Positions 36,700 through 48,779 of a DNA stretch of 64,000 nt are shown here, piece after piece (the first letter of the stretch is position 1; each line of letters begins with the position of its first letter). The stretch spans positions 41,634,001-41,698,000 of the forward strand of contig NC_134539.1 of NCBI RefSeq assembly GCF_050624435.1, read 5' to 3'. The notes under the pieces are model-generated. The model saw nothing but the letters and a program-made list of their open reading frames with translations. It was not told the DNA's origin and did no database searches. The DNA comes from Tenrec ecaudatus (lineage: Eukaryota; Chordata; Mammalia; Afrosoricida; Tenrecidae). Made by a program: the position numbers and the translations under genes.

Positions 36700-36960
36700 C
36701 ACTTCTGCTTGCATATTGAAAGTACCTGGAGCCCAAACCAGTTGCAGATAACTCGTGACAACCCATGCCTGTGTCCAAGGAGAAAGTCACACTACACGGG
36801 TTTCAATGGCTGGTTTTTAAATAAATACATTACTAGGCCTTTTTCTGTGGTCCCTTTGGGTGGACCCCAAACTTCCAACCTTTTAGTTAGCAGGCAACAT
36901 CCTCTGGGTAGCAGCGGAGCACATACATCATTTGCATCATCCTGAGACTTTCAAGAAGAT
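36700..36960 (-). repeat. Degraded AfroSINE-type SINE, reverse
   Basis: 'gtttcaatggctggttttta', 'tttgggtggaccccaaactt' and 'ttttagttagcaggcaacat' fit a reverse afrotherian SINE. Diverged. Confidence 0.5.
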
Positions 36961-37464
36961 AATAGATTGTCACTAATCTTTGCTCTCTTTGGAGAAAATA
37001 CAGAATCAACTCCTTACTTCCTGGTTTCAGAAAGAATGCTGGGTCAAGTCCTATTCCTGCTCCTTTTACCTTTGTGAACCTGAGTGCTTCTCTTATTTAC
37101 TTGATACTTCAAGGGAGGCGATAGACCGGCCAAACATCACGTGGGAGCTCACAGGAAGGCTGCCCTTCAGGGCTTTAACAAGTCTCGTGACTACCACTGA
37201 AAAACACATTAATTTGAGAAGCATTGACTCATTTCAATTAAATCTCAATTCTTCCTATAGTAAAATATCGACAACATGGATTTTTATAAGGGCCAATCGA
37301 GATAGCACAAGTAATCCATTTGGAATGCCGCCTGGTTTATTGGTCAGGGCTGTACAACCAAGAAGATAAAAAAGGAAAAACCAAATACTTCTGTGGCATC
37401 TTGTTCTCAAATTTTGAAGTTTTAGAATATTTAAATTTTTGAAGCTCTATTACAAAACATTTTG

Positions 37465-37497
<33 letters not shown>

Positions 37498-38606
37498 AGA
37501 AATCTGTCAACATTCTAGCCAATGACTTGAGTCAATTCTACTGGCTTCGGTGAGCACGTGGGGGCCATTGGAGATACCGGAGGGTGAAGTCCATTGCAGT
37601 GTGACTAAGCCAATGACACCCGGACAGCATAGCAATTTCTCATGAGGCATGCAAAATGCCTCCTTGCTGCCTGGAGCTGCCTTTTTCGGAGTAATCACCC
37701 ACACACCCAGATACCTGTGAATAAGCCTGCCCACAGTCCTAGATTCCAGTGAGCAATCTAACAACCTGGGATTACTGAAAGACTTTTCTGTGTTAGGCAT
37801 CTGGTAGGCTAGAACAACAGCATAATCACCTGTTGTGGTTCTCAATATTGTGGAACCTATCATCTCATTGTCCCATACACATTGGCTTTACTTGTGTTCT
37901 GGTGTCTTAGCAAACCAGTTCTGAGGATTACTTTGTTCTGCCCCAGACTTTCATTTCCCCAATTTGAAAGGACAATTTGTGTAGTCTTACTAACTTCAAT
38001 AGCAAATATACACCCCAATATAATCCTTCCCTCTATATACTATATCTAACAATTTATCAGCCATGTCTAATACAAATCTAGTATGAATTAACCAATTAAT
38101 TAATCCACTCAGTCATTTGTCCTTTGTTTAACAAATATCGAGCACACACCATTTTTATACATACCAGAGTTCTAGAAAATAGCCTCGGATCTGCTTTGCC
38201 AAATTCAGAAATGAAAATCTGATAATTCCTAGTTATAACATCCCTGACATGATGGATTTTAAAAAGATAAATTCTCTGAGGAATGCTATACTCAAGGTCA
38301 CCCTGGTCACGATAGAAGGAAAGATGTTTTACTGGGTAATTGAACAGGGACTTCATCGGAAGTCATTCGCAGCCTTCCCTGAACGGTCCTGTTTCGCATT
38401 CATCTGTAGGTTCACATCCTTGCCCCTTTTCTTCTTCTGCTCTGAGCTCACAGTAAAGTGTTATCCAACGGAGATGGATCTGAATACTCACTTGTCCTTT
38501 GACCAATATAGCAGAGTTTTCTAGATGGAAATAATCGGCATTATGAATGTCTATGGTGCATATGATCTAAAAGCACTATATCCTTGATTGTGCTAATTGG
38601 TCTCAT
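36961..38606. other. Unassigned, with (GT)n at 37469-37497
   Basis: About 1.65 kb. Frames at 36980-37369 (129 codons) and 37507-37863 (118 codons, minus) have no recognisable domain. A GT array of about 14 units lies at 37469-37497. Confidence 0.4.
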
Positions 38607-38775
38607 GTTATGAGGAGAGACCCACTGAGCCTCCTGGGAGGACAAGCAGAAAATTCCCAGAATCCTTATGAGAAGGCCATACCCACACAGAGGCATCATT
38701 GGCTATGACTTGATTGACAGACTAGACCCCACCCCTTCACTCAAAATGACAGATTATGTAACTGCCACAATCAGC
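38607..38775 (+). repeat. F1 repeat, subtype B right part
   Basis: 'gagaaggccatacccacaca', 'gattgacagactagacccca' match the subtype B right half at 2.56-2.65 kb. It abuts the RTE copy directly. Confidence 0.6.
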
Positions 38776-39935
38776 AAGTGCTTCAAGTTCTCCTCACTTT
38801 CAAGCAAGGTTGTGTCATCTGATTATTGTAGGTTGTTATAAACATCTTCCTCCAAGCTTGATAGTGCATTCTTTTTCACATAATCCATTATCTTGAATTA
38901 TTTTGCTCAGCATACAGATTGAATAACAATGGAGAGAGGATGCAACCCTGATACACGCCTTTCCTGAGTTGAAACCATACCAAATTCCTTTCTTAGCAAA
39001 CTGCCTCTTGATCCATGTACCAGTTCCACTTGAAGACAATGAAGAATTCTTGAATTCCCGTTCTTCTCAAAGTTATCCATAGTTTATTATGATCCACATA
39101 GTTGAATATGTTGGCATAGTCAAAAAAACACAATTGAACTTCTTTCTGATATTCTCTGCTTTGAGCCAAAATCCATCGGACATCAGCAATGATATCCCTT
39201 CATCTGACCTTAACCTCTGAGTGCTCCATGTCAATGTATTACTGCAACTGTTGTTAAGTGATATTCAGCAACATTTTAATTGCATGTGATATTAAAGATG
39301 TTCTATACTTTGAGCATTCTATTGGGTAGTCTTTCTTTGGAATGAGTACAAATATGGATCTCTTCAATTCAGTTAGCCAAGTAGCTCTCTACGAAATTTC
39401 TTGGGAACAGATGAGTGAGAGTATTCCATCATGTACTCCATCAACTTGTTGAAACATTTCAATTGATTCCTAGATCCGTGCTTTTGACTAAAGCGTTCTG
39501 TGAAGTTTGCATGTTTTCCTTCAGTAACATTGGTACTTGCTCATATGCTACCTTCTGAAATGGTGCAATGGCGACTCGTTCTTCGTGGTCCAGTGACTCT
39601 GCATTTCTCTATCTTCTTTGGATGCTTCCTGCATCATTCAATATTTCGCCCATAGAATCTTTCAATATGGAAACAAGGCTTAAAGATTTGCTTGGCTATT
39701 TCCATTTAAGATATGCTGAGTATGTTCTTCCTTTCTGGTTTTCTAAAACAAGTCTGTGCACGTTCGTAATGTTTTATTTTGTCTTCTGGAGCTACCATTT
39801 TAAATTCTCTGTTCAGTTCTTTAGCTTCATCATTACTTCCACTTGCCTTAGCTACTCTATGATTAAAAGCAAGTTTCTGAGTCTCTTCTGACATCTACTT
39901 TGATCTTTTCTTCCTTCCCAGGCATTTTAATAACC
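38776..39935 (-). mobile_element. RTE LINE, minus strand, 3'-side half of a split copy
   Basis: Begins in the YADD region (complement of 'aggttgtgtcatctg...' near 38812) and runs through the RT to the Lys/Glu-rich linker ('gagtctcttctgacatctac' near 39880). The remainder of the same element resumes at 42285 after a 2.3-kb interruption. Stops are present in all frames. Confidence 0.75.
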
Positions 39936-40302
39936 CTTTGCTTTCTTTTTTATTAGAATGGAGTTTTTATTCATGCTAATTAAAAACAAACACCAAAATC
40001 TCAACACACCAATTATACACATAGGTAACTATATACAAAAAGCCATGCAAACGATAATTGTGCTTCATTTTCTGTACAAGAATGCCAAGTTAGTCTCTCT
40101 TCATAAACAACAATTACAATGTGAGGGTAGTTCAGTTCATGTGTGCCTCTTGCCAGCACCAATCCTGCCTCATTGGAGTCTTTCCATTGTGTGAGAAATA
40201 GTCATTGCCCACTGCTGTCTGTGGCCCCGAATGTTCATTCAGGAGCAAGGCCTCTGGCAAGGCCCCTTTGTGTGGCAGTAACCTCTCTTCTGTTTTCTTC
40301 TT

Positions 40303-40350
40303 CATCGTCTTCTTTTAAAAAATTTTATTGGGGGCTCATACAACTCTTCT
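40303..40350 (-). mobile_element. Tiny F2 3'-end insertion in the CBX3 pseudogene
   Basis: 'aaaattttattgggggctca' at about 40319-40338 is the terminal 30-35 bp of F2 including AATAAA. It is flanked by near-identical direct repeats 'ctcttctgtttt(tt)cttctt' at 40285-40302 and 40344-40363, as expected of a target-site duplication. It is one of the shortest retro-insertions one can recognise. Confidence 0.65.
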
Positions 40351-40632
40351 GTTTTTTCTTCTTTGATTTACTGTCATCAGATTCACTACCAGATAAATGC
40401 TTTCTTTTTGTACCACCTTTTACTTTGTAAGCTTTTCCAGAATTGAGCATTGCTTCCATTCATTCTGGACAATCTAAATTTTCTTCAGGTTTCCAAATAT
40501 TATCAACATCTGTAAATACCTTTCATTTCAGGAAATCTTCCACCTTGCCATTCACAACACCTTGGTCCAGTACTTTTTCTACCACAAATATTTCAGGTTC
40601 AGCCTCTTCAATTTTTTTTTTTTTACTCTTTG

Positions 40633-40636
<4 letters not shown>

Positions 40637-40722
<86 letters not shown>
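40637..40722. repeat. (CT)n microsatellite, about 43 units, with CTGTCT variants
   Basis: Lies inside the CBX3 pseudogene. It generates spurious long Leu-Ser (+) and Arg-Glu (-) open frames, which are not genes. Confidence 0.95.
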
Positions 40723-40724
<2 letters not shown>

Positions 40725-40747
40725 TCCAATGTAGTTTTATGGGAAGC

Positions 40748-42060
40748 AATTAAAAAAATGATTTTATTAGGAGACCATACAACACTTATCACAATCCATA
40801 CATACATCAATTGTGTAAAGCACATTTGTTTGTACATTCATTGCCCTCATCATTCTCAAAACATTTGCTCTCCATTTAAGCCCCTGGCATCAGCTCCTCG
40901 TTTTTCCCCTCCCTCCCAGGTCCCCCTGCTCTCATGAACCCTTGACAATATATAAATTATTATTTTGTCTTATCTTGCACTGTTTGACGTCTCCCTTCAC
41001 CCACTTTTCTGTTGTCTGTCCCCCAGGGAGGAGGTTATATGTAGATCCTTGTAATCGGTTCCTCCTTTCCACCCCACCCTCCCTCCACTCTCCTGGTATC
41101 ACCACTCTCACCACTGCTTCTGAAGGGAATCATCTGCCCTGGATTCCCTGTGTTTCCAGTTCCTATCTGTACCAAAGTATATCCTCTGGTCCAGCCAGAT
41201 TTGTAAGGTAGAATTGCGATTATGATAGTGGGGATGGGGAGGAAACATTTAGGAACTAGAGGATAGTTGTATGTCTCATTGTTGCTACACTGCACCCTGA
41301 CTGGCTCATCTACTCCAGCGACCTTTCCGTAAAGGGATATCCAATTGCCTGCAGATGGACTTTGGGTCTCCACTCCACACTATCCCTCATTCACAATGAT
41401 ATGATTTTTTGTTCTGATGATGCCTGAGAACTCATCCCTTCGACACCTCCTGATCGCACAGGCTGGTGTGCTTCTTCCACGTGGGCTTTGTTGCTTCTGA
41501 GCTAGATGGCTGCTTGTTTACCTTCAAGCCTTTAAGACCCCAGATGCTATATCCTTTGATACCTGGGCACCATCAGGTTTCTTTGCCACATTTGCATATG
41601 CACCCGTTTTGTCTTCAGCCATTTTATTGGGAAGGTGAGCTCATGGAATGCCAGTTTAATAGAACAAAGTGTTCTTGCATTGAGGGAGTACTTGAGTGGA
41701 GGCCCAATGTCCATCTGTTATCTTAATATTTAATGTATACACACATGCACATAGATTTATTTCCACATCCTCATATATAAATATATGTACATATGTACAT
41801 GCCTGTATATAGACCTCTATAAATACCCTTTACCTCCTAGCTCTTTCCTCTATTTCCTTTTTCTTTCCTGTTGCCCCACTATCATGTTCAGCCTTCATTA
41901 GGGTTTCAGTAATTTCTCTCAGTTACATTACATTTGGTGACACCCTACCAGGCCTCCTACACCTTCCTCGCCACCAATTTGGATTAGTTGTTGCTCCCTT
42001 GTCCCTGGATTTGTTAACACCACTACCTTTTCCCCCACCTCCCCCAGGGGTCTCCAAATG
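40748..42060 (-). repeat. F2-family retrotransposon, reverse, long copy
   Basis: 3' end at the left (complement of A-tail and AATAAA near 40752-40770), extending 1.3 kb to 'ttcccccacctcccccaggg' near 42045. The order matches the plus-strand copy at 62.15-63.71 kb reversed, including 'ctgagctagatggctgcttg' (41.50 kb). It carries only one of the two tandem units present in the 62-63 kb copy. It abuts the 5' side of the CBX3 pseudogene. Confidence 0.75.
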
Positions 42061-42087
42061 ACTTCTTCAGCCCTGAGACTCTGACTG

Positions 42088-42284
42088 CCGTCAGCCTGTC
42101 TCTATGTGTCTTGTCAGCTGCAATGGTCTCCCAGAGAGAGAGAGTATGTGTTTCCCGCCTCCAAAGAGGAATACAGGAGTTCCCAGAATCATCAAGAGAA
42201 GGTCATTCCCACACAGAGGCCTCATTGGCTATGACTTGATTGACAGGCTAGATTCTACCATTTCACTCTTAATCCTCTCACATT
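42088..42284 (+). repeat. F1 repeat, subtype B right part
   Basis: 'gtgtcttgtcagctgcaatg', 'cacagaggcctcattggcta' and 'gattgacaggctagattcta' match 2.46-2.65 kb. It lies between the F2 copy and the resumed RTE. Confidence 0.6.
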
Positions 42285-43440
42285 GATTACTCATGGACTT
42301 GCTCTCATTTTCTTCAGCTGCATCCTGAACTTACATATGAGCAATTAATGGTCTGTTCCACAGTCAGCCCTGACCTGTTTTAGCTGCTGATATTAAGGTT
42401 CTCTATCATCTCTACCCACATATGTGGTCAATTTAATTTCTGTGTACTCCATCTGGAGAGTTATAGCCGCCATTTGTATAATTGAAAGAAGAATTTTCTA
42501 TGAACAAAAATTTACTTGCAAAATTCTATCATGCCATATCCAGCTTCATTTCTATCACCAAGATCATATTTTCCAACTCCTCTTCCTTCTACTTTGTTTC
42601 CAATTTTTGCAATCCAGTGGACAATAATTATCAATGAATCTTACTTGCATGTTTGATCATTTAGACTGAAGTCATCCTTCGAATTCTTCCATTTCTTCAC
42701 TACCAGCTTTCCTGGTTGGTGCACAAATTTGAGTAATACTTGTATTGATTAGATTTCCTTGAAGGCAGACATAATACTATCACACTCAGCATGGTACTTC
42801 AAGCTAGACCTTGGAATGTCCTTCTTGATGATCAATGCAACCCCCTTCCTCTTGATTGTGCCATTCCCAGAATAGTAGACTGTATGATTTTCAATGGCCA
42901 ATACCAGTCCATTTGAACTCCGTGATGCCTGGGATATTGCTTCATATGAGTTCCATTTCCTTTTTGATTACTTTGAGTTTTCCTAGATCGATACTCCTCA
43001 CATTCCAAGTTCTGCTTAGTAGATTGTTGCAGTGGTTTCTTCTCATTTTGTGCTGTGCCACGTCAGCAAATGAAGCTTTCAAAGGCTGCCCTTCCAGAGG
43101 CTTTCACCCACTCATGTCACCTTGGCCAACTCTCCTTTGAGAAGGCAGCTCCTCCTCAGCCATATTTCAAGTGCCTTCGGACCAGAGAGGGCCAGTTCTC
43201 TAGTGCTTTCTCTGAAGACGGTCTGCTTCCATTCATTTGACCCTCATTACAGTATTTCCATGCTAAACATAAGGTTTTCAGTGGCTACTTCCTCCTAGGT
43301 GGACAGCTTATTTCTCCAATGTAGGCTGCTTTTAATCTGGAAGCTCCACTGAAAACTGTTCACTTTGGGTTTCCCTCCTGGCATTTGAAATCCCACTGAT
43401 AGATCTTCTCTTATCACACCAACACTTAAGTCACCACCGT
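42285..43440 (-). mobile_element. RTE LINE, minus strand, 5'-side half of a split copy
   Basis: Starts at the complement of 'gaaaatgagagcaagtccat' and matches 21.68-22.25 kb in order ('ttgcttcatatgagttccat' region to 'aaacataaggttttcagtgg'). It is the continuation of the copy ending at 39935. No intact frame. Confidence 0.7.
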
Positions 43441-43444
43441 ACAA

Positions 43445-44365
43445 TAAACTTATAGACAGGAGGTGGAGCACATTCTGAGCAAGGTATAATTAACTATATC
43501 TCAACCACTCCCCTGTTCCTAGTCAGTACACAAATTAAAAATGGAAATAAAATAAAAACAACAATGAGATCAACAAATAAACCCACAAACATCCTTTACT
43601 GCATAGGGACTAATGTGCAGCCAATTAAAACACAGAGCATGTAGCTGAGAAAGCATCTCAGGTACAAAAATCAAAAGAAAGGGTCTTGGTGCTGGGAGCA
43701 TTCGATTGAGCCCAATTCCCTGCACACTGCTTCAGGCTTCCAGTCTTCCGGGCCTGTGGGCTACTGTATAGTTAACAAGTTGTTTTATATAACAGATAGA
43801 TTTCAAATCCCAGACCTCTGCTTCTGGAGTCTTTATTTCACCCACTAGGCTAGTCCATTTCAAAAGATTACTCTCTTATTAGGAACAATGAGTAAAAACT
43901 GTAGAATAAACTCTTAAAACTATACAGCAAGACTTCTCAACATATGTCCTGTTACTTGAAATGCCTTTCTGTTTTGAAGGGAATGTCTAACCCACTGTGG
44001 CAAATGGTACCAGAACCACAGTGACTAAAGTGCGCATCCCTCACCTTTACTGTTATTTCACCTCCCGAGGGACACTCCATAGGTTACCCAAGCTCTGAGG
44101 CCCCTGATTTGCAGTCTCACAGCACTTGTTTTTAGAATGTAACACATCACAAACTGTAAAAGTCCAGTAACTATACTGTAGATACATTAGGGCTCTCAGA
44201 ACATAGCTATAATAGTTTATATTCTCTTATACGAACTAAGCAGGATGTTCCACTCAGAACTGTCTCAAACAGTCCTCCTATGTCTCATACTCTAGCCATA
44301 CCTGCCCGAATTGTAGCTTTAACTTAAAAATAGCACATAGCATTGGGTTTCTTCCAAAATTCAAT
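43445..44365. other. Unassigned, no gene seen
   Basis: About 0.9 kb. A SINE-like B-box fragment ('gatttcaaatcccagacctc') near 43800 is too short to be certain. No gene. Confidence 0.35.
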
Positions 44366-44369
44366 TTAG

Positions 44370-44530
44370 ACGTTACCCACCCACTACCACTGAGGTGTTT
44401 CTGACTCATAGAGACGCTATGGCGGGTCTCTGAGGCTTTATAGTACTCACAAGAGCAGGCAGCTTCTTTCTCCAGTGTTGCTGCTAGTGGGTTTGAACCA
44501 CCAACCTTGCAGTTAGCAGGCCTACCAGAG
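44370..44530 (-). repeat. AfroSINE-type SINE, reverse
   Basis: 'ccactaccactgaggtgttt' to 'accttgcagttagcaggcct' reads as a reverse SINE, with the B-box complement 'gtgggtttgaaccaccaacc'. Confidence 0.65.
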
Positions 44531-44534
44531 TTCT

Positions 44535-45005
44535 TATTCAATTGTTACAATCTGTAATGCTGCTGTCAATGGTAGTTTCAGTGATCAGAGATTTTGAGGC
44601 ATTTTTAATATTAAGGAGAAACTGTATAGATTATTTGGTTGATAAACCACAGCAAGGAAGCAAAAAGTCCAGAACAAAAATAGTTGACAACTATATCCAA
44701 AAGGGAGAAGCAGGGAAGTAGAACTCAGAAGGTCATGAAGGTCAGAGTATAGACACATATGATACAAAAGTCCCGAATAAAGCAATAGTATCCTCTTCCT
44801 CCTCAAAGACATTCTTCCAGGGTGAAGCTAGAATCTCTATTAAAGGCTTCCATTCCAAAGTTAAGCCATGTTCTCTGCTTCACACAAATCAGGAGACATT
44901 GGAAAACTCTGTCCGCAGACACAGAGCTCAGTGTCCAAGCAGTGCCGCCTAGGAACATTTGCTGTGCTCTGCCTGGTGTGCTCTTGCCCCACTGAGCACG
45001 TGGGT
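44535..45005. other. Unassigned, no gene seen
   Basis: About 0.5 kb. Short frames on both strands (75-113 codons) lack domains. Confidence 0.35.
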
Positions 45006-45009
45006 GTCT

Positions 45010-45250
45010 TCTTTCAGATCTGTGCTCATGCCATGAAAGCCTTCCATGACCAACTGGATAAAATTGTCCCATTTCCTCCTCCATCTCAGCTCTCTGCCTT
45101 CTTTTCAGTCCTTTCCTCAGTGTTTTCACTGATTTGTTTGACATGTGTCTGTTCTATTGAAATATAAGCTTTATGAGTTTATTGATTTCCTAATGATTAT
45201 AACTGTGCTTGGTATATATCAGGCATTCAGCCAATATTTATAGAATATCT
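45010..45250 (+). repeat. L2 LINE 3' end (probable)
   Basis: 'aagctttatgagtttattga' and 'tgcttggtatatatcaggca', then 'caatatttatagaat', follow the order of the L2 3' end. Diverged. Confidence 0.45.
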
Positions 45251-45740
45251 ATCTGAATTGCCACAGAATTACTCATACAACAAAAAAATTCATGATGTCA
45301 AGCATTCATCAGGTAAAGAGACTCAAATTAGTGTAGGATCGCAAGAATGATGTCTTCGTGAACACTAGATTCCATTAACCAAGGAGCATGAAAACACAGC
45401 TGTAAGCTTTTAACATTTTGAAGATGACATCTAGTTCTGTCCACAGTGAAAAGCAAACACATTTCAAATCTCTAGAAACAACAAGTAGAAAAATATACAC
45501 GAATCACACTGACAGGAGTCATGATTCTGAGAAATACACACAGAGAAAGAAAAGAAACGGCATTTGATATTTACGCTTAACATTATTCAGCTTCCAGAGG
45601 CACCGATCTAGTGAATTAGAATTCTAGACTCTTATTTCCTCAAAATTCTGCATGGGTAAGGAGGGACTTCTAAGCATCACCTAAGTAACTTGTCTCATTC
45701 CCAGGCCAAAGGACAGAATCTAGCAGAGAAATCTTTCGGA
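45251..45740. other. Unassigned, no gene seen
   Basis: About 0.5 kb without supported features. Confidence 0.35.
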
Positions 45741-45744
45741 TTTC

Positions 45745-45873
45745 AGTTAAGAGCAAAAGTTTTGAGAGTGTTGAGGGCAGTGAATGTACAAAAGTGCTTT
45801 ACACAATTGATGTATGTATGGATTGTGATAAGAGTTGTATGAGCCTACAATAAAATGATTTAAAAAAACTGTG
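45745..45873 (+). repeat. F2-family retrotransposon, 3' end
   Basis: 'attgatgtatgtatggattg', 'agttgtatgagcctacaata' and an AATAAAATG end with an A-tail. 5'-truncated. Confidence 0.75.
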
Positions 45874-46034
45874 CTGCCAATACATATTCATTAGTCTCAT
45901 GTAGAAATTTAATTAAAATCTAATAACATTTTCTGGTCACACAGGCCAGTGGCTACCATTGTATAAGTGAATGGATAAGTAAATAAATAGAAGAGTAAAG
46001 AACATTGTGAAGAATAAATGAAGCTTGAAGAGAG

Positions 46035-46838
46035 GCAGAACATTTCTATCATTGCAGAAAAATCGCGCCCAACCATAAGTCAAACAGGGCCATCTAGCAG
46101 AGAAGCAACAACTCACATGGAAGAAACACACCAGTCTGTGTGATCATGACAGGATCAGGTAACAGACATCAGAAGACCCAAAACAAACAAACAATAAAGC
46201 ATATTGTTGAGAATGAGGGGTGTTGGAGCAGAGACCCAAACACCATCTGTAGACAATGGGACAGCTCCTTACAGAAGGGTCACAAGGAAGGGATGAGTCA
46301 ACCAGAGTGCAGTATAGCACTGATGAAACACATAATATTCATCTGGTTCCTTGAGGTTTCCTCACCCGCCACTATCATGTTCCCAGTCCTGCCTTTCACT
46401 ATGGGCTAGACTGGAGCATGTACACTGGTACAGATTAGAGCTCATGACACATGGAATCCAAGTCAGATAAACCCCTTAGGAATAGAAATGGGAGTAGTGA
46501 TACCAGGAGGGTAGCGGGGTAGTGGGGAGAGTAGGGAAGTAAGGGAGACTGATTGCAATGATTGACACAACCCCCCCCCTCCAGGAGGCCAAACAACAGA
46601 AACATTAGGGGAAGAGGGACAAGGGTCAGTGTAAGATATGAAAATAATAATTTTAATTTATTAAAGGGTGACCTGGTTGGGGGGAGAGGGAACAAAGAGG
46701 ACCTAATACCAAGGGCTCAAATAGAAAGTAAATGGTTGGAACATAATGATGGCAACATATGCGAAAATATGCTTGACACAATTGATGTATGGATCATTAT
46801 AAGAACTGTAAGAGCCCCCAATAAAGTTTTTAAAGAAG
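46035..46838 (+). repeat. F2-family retrotransposon, 0.8-kb copy
   Basis: Shares 'catctagcagagaagcaaca', 'gagacccaaacaccatctgt', 'gggacaagggtcagtgtaag' with the other F2 copies and ends 'gagccccaataaagttttta'. 5'-truncated. Plus-strand frames in it are not gene-like. Confidence 0.75.
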
Positions 46839-46839
46839 G

Positions 46840-48775
46840 ATTTGCATTTTTATAGCTTATTATTTTATACATACCTAGAGAAAGAAACAGGTCTGCAATA
46901 TCCAGTATCTTCTCAGGCAGAAAGGTTTGATTTTATATGTTTATATAAAATCCAGAAAGGTTTCTGGTTTTACCCATATTTCCTGCTTAGAATCAAAGCC
47001 CATATTTCTGGTTCCTTCTTTTGTGGAGTCACGATATTACAGCTAGTGTTTTATGTGCTAGACAAATTCAGTTTCTGTCGCTGTTCTCTTCCTAGTGGCA
47101 CTTTTAATCATGTTAAAACTATGGAATGTCCTTTCGAGCCCTTTGCAAACAGTTTATTTCTGTGTTCAAAAAAAGTATGTAAGCTTTACTTTCTGTTGTC
47201 TGTTTTTCCTATTATACAGGAATTTCCTTTTACATTTGGGAGAGATATGTTCTCTATCAATATCCAGATTGATAGACCTAATTATTTCAAAAATGATATT
47301 GAAACTTAAAATTTTCAATGTGTTATCTATTTTATTTCCTATCAAGATTTTATTTCCTCTTTTATGCAAAATAAAAATATTTGGTATATATGGACTGACA
47401 TTTACATAACTATAAATTTGTAAATGAGGTGAATTGATTTTTAACTCAAGCCACATAAAAACATTAAAGATGATCATAATTATAGAAGGCATGCAAAATT
47501 AGGATTTTGATATTCTACATGGAATGATCTAGCTGAGTAAATGCATGAGATCTGGTGCTCTGTCCAGTTTATAGAAGCCAGATCGAATTGCATGCTTCTC
47601 TTCCTAACTTGACATTTGGTCATGTCGGGCTGCTGGCTTAAAATCAGCCACAGAAATAGGAAAATATTACAAATCAATCCCCACCACCTTCAACATTGAG
47701 CTGATTTTCCAGCAAAAGAACTGGGTAGAAGACCCTGAAGATTTATAATTTCCTTACATAAATAGTGAGTTTCAGGAATAATTGACATGATGAGAAAAGC
47801 AGAAGTAGAGGCCCAAATATATTACTCAGGTTTATAAATACAACCAATAAAATTGTTAAATTATCATATAAACAGAATTAGAAGGGAAGACACAGTATAA
47901 ATCAAATTCCTCATCTTTCTAGAAAAGGTTTAGAGATCCTGTCAAAATTGATAAATTGGGAAAGCAGATTGTAGCATATTGTTTAGAATAATTGTAATCT
48001 CAGAGTTTAGAGAGGGACAGGCAGAAAAATGTCTTTTCATTTAATATTGCTTTATGTTCTTTGAACCTGTGCCATGTACATATGTTTCTTTTATGAATGG
48101 AAAATATCCCAAATAAAACCACATTAATAGCTACATCAACTTTCTTCCTCCACACCTTCCATGTTAATGAATAACTTGTCATTTAACTTAAATCCTCACA
48201 GGGGAAAATGGAAACAAAGCCATCTATTAGACACTTACTGTGCACATCATCCTAGAAGCTTCTATATACATTAATCCCTGATATGTTTGGGGTGGAAACA
48301 TTTGATATAACGCCTATGAACTTGGGAATATTGCATGCCATCTGTGTATTAGAACTTTGTTACTGAAGTCAAGTTTGAAACTTCATTTCCCAGTGAAGAG
48401 CCCTTTGCTTTTGCTAGAGAAGAAAGACTCTGAGAGGGGCCGAATAAAGGGATATGCGATGCTTTGATCTGGTTTACTTGGCCACAGGCGGGCAAGCAGA
48501 TTGACCGGTCCATCCAAGCGGAATAATTTCTCATTCCTTCACTTTTTGTTTATGACTTTATTTCTTCATCCTTGGCAAGAGCAGAAAGTAAATCATAGCA
48601 TTTCTTGGCTGAAAGGCAGAGTGAAACAGCTGTGACCCTTGAGATATTGTTTACTTTACTGCCTCCCGATACACACTCCGTCACTTTTGTTTGACATGCT
48701 TGATGGCTTTCCTTCATGCAGTTGGCTCCTCCGTCTGCTCCACCAATTGATGAAGAGACAGAGAGTGACTACTTT
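46840..48775. other. Unassigned, mostly AT-rich
   Basis: About 1.9 kb. The plus-strand frame of 155 codons at 46842-47309 starts in the F2 end region and runs into AT-rich sequence without domains. I do not support it as a gene. 48.35-48.56 kb is less AT-rich but also without recognisable content. Confidence 0.4.
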
Positions 48776-48779
48776 GAGC

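Larger units (their letters stand above)
39950..40748 (-). pseudogene. CBX3: CBX3 (HP1-gamma) processed pseudogene
   Basis: Intronless minus-strand copy of CBX3, a chromodomain protein of heterochromatin. The readable part at about 40523-40620 encodes '[19 protein letters not shown]', the start of the chromodomain. It continues in fragments through 'WEPEENLDCPE' and the hinge to the 3' UTR, whose start ('gtatatagttacctatgtgt' on the minus strand) is recognisable. Breaks seen: the start codon is lost near 40745; a GA array of about 43 units sits in the N-terminal coding part (40637-40722); the conserved chromodomain Trp codon is now TGA at 40523-40525; indels and a tiny F2 insertion near 40303-40350 disrupt the hinge. 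It has no introns and an AATAAA near 39955, so it is a retrocopy. It sits inside an RTE copy. A protein product is very unlikely. Confidence 0.9.

Noticed and set aside
40443..40937. 164-codon Leu/Ser-rich plus frame and its Arg/Glu-rich minus counterpart
   Set aside because: Both are translations of the CT/GA microsatellite in the CBX3 pseudogene.
46842..47309. 155-codon plus-strand frame
   Set aside because: Begins in the F2 3' end and continues in AT-rich sequence with no domain; an overlapping frame competes.
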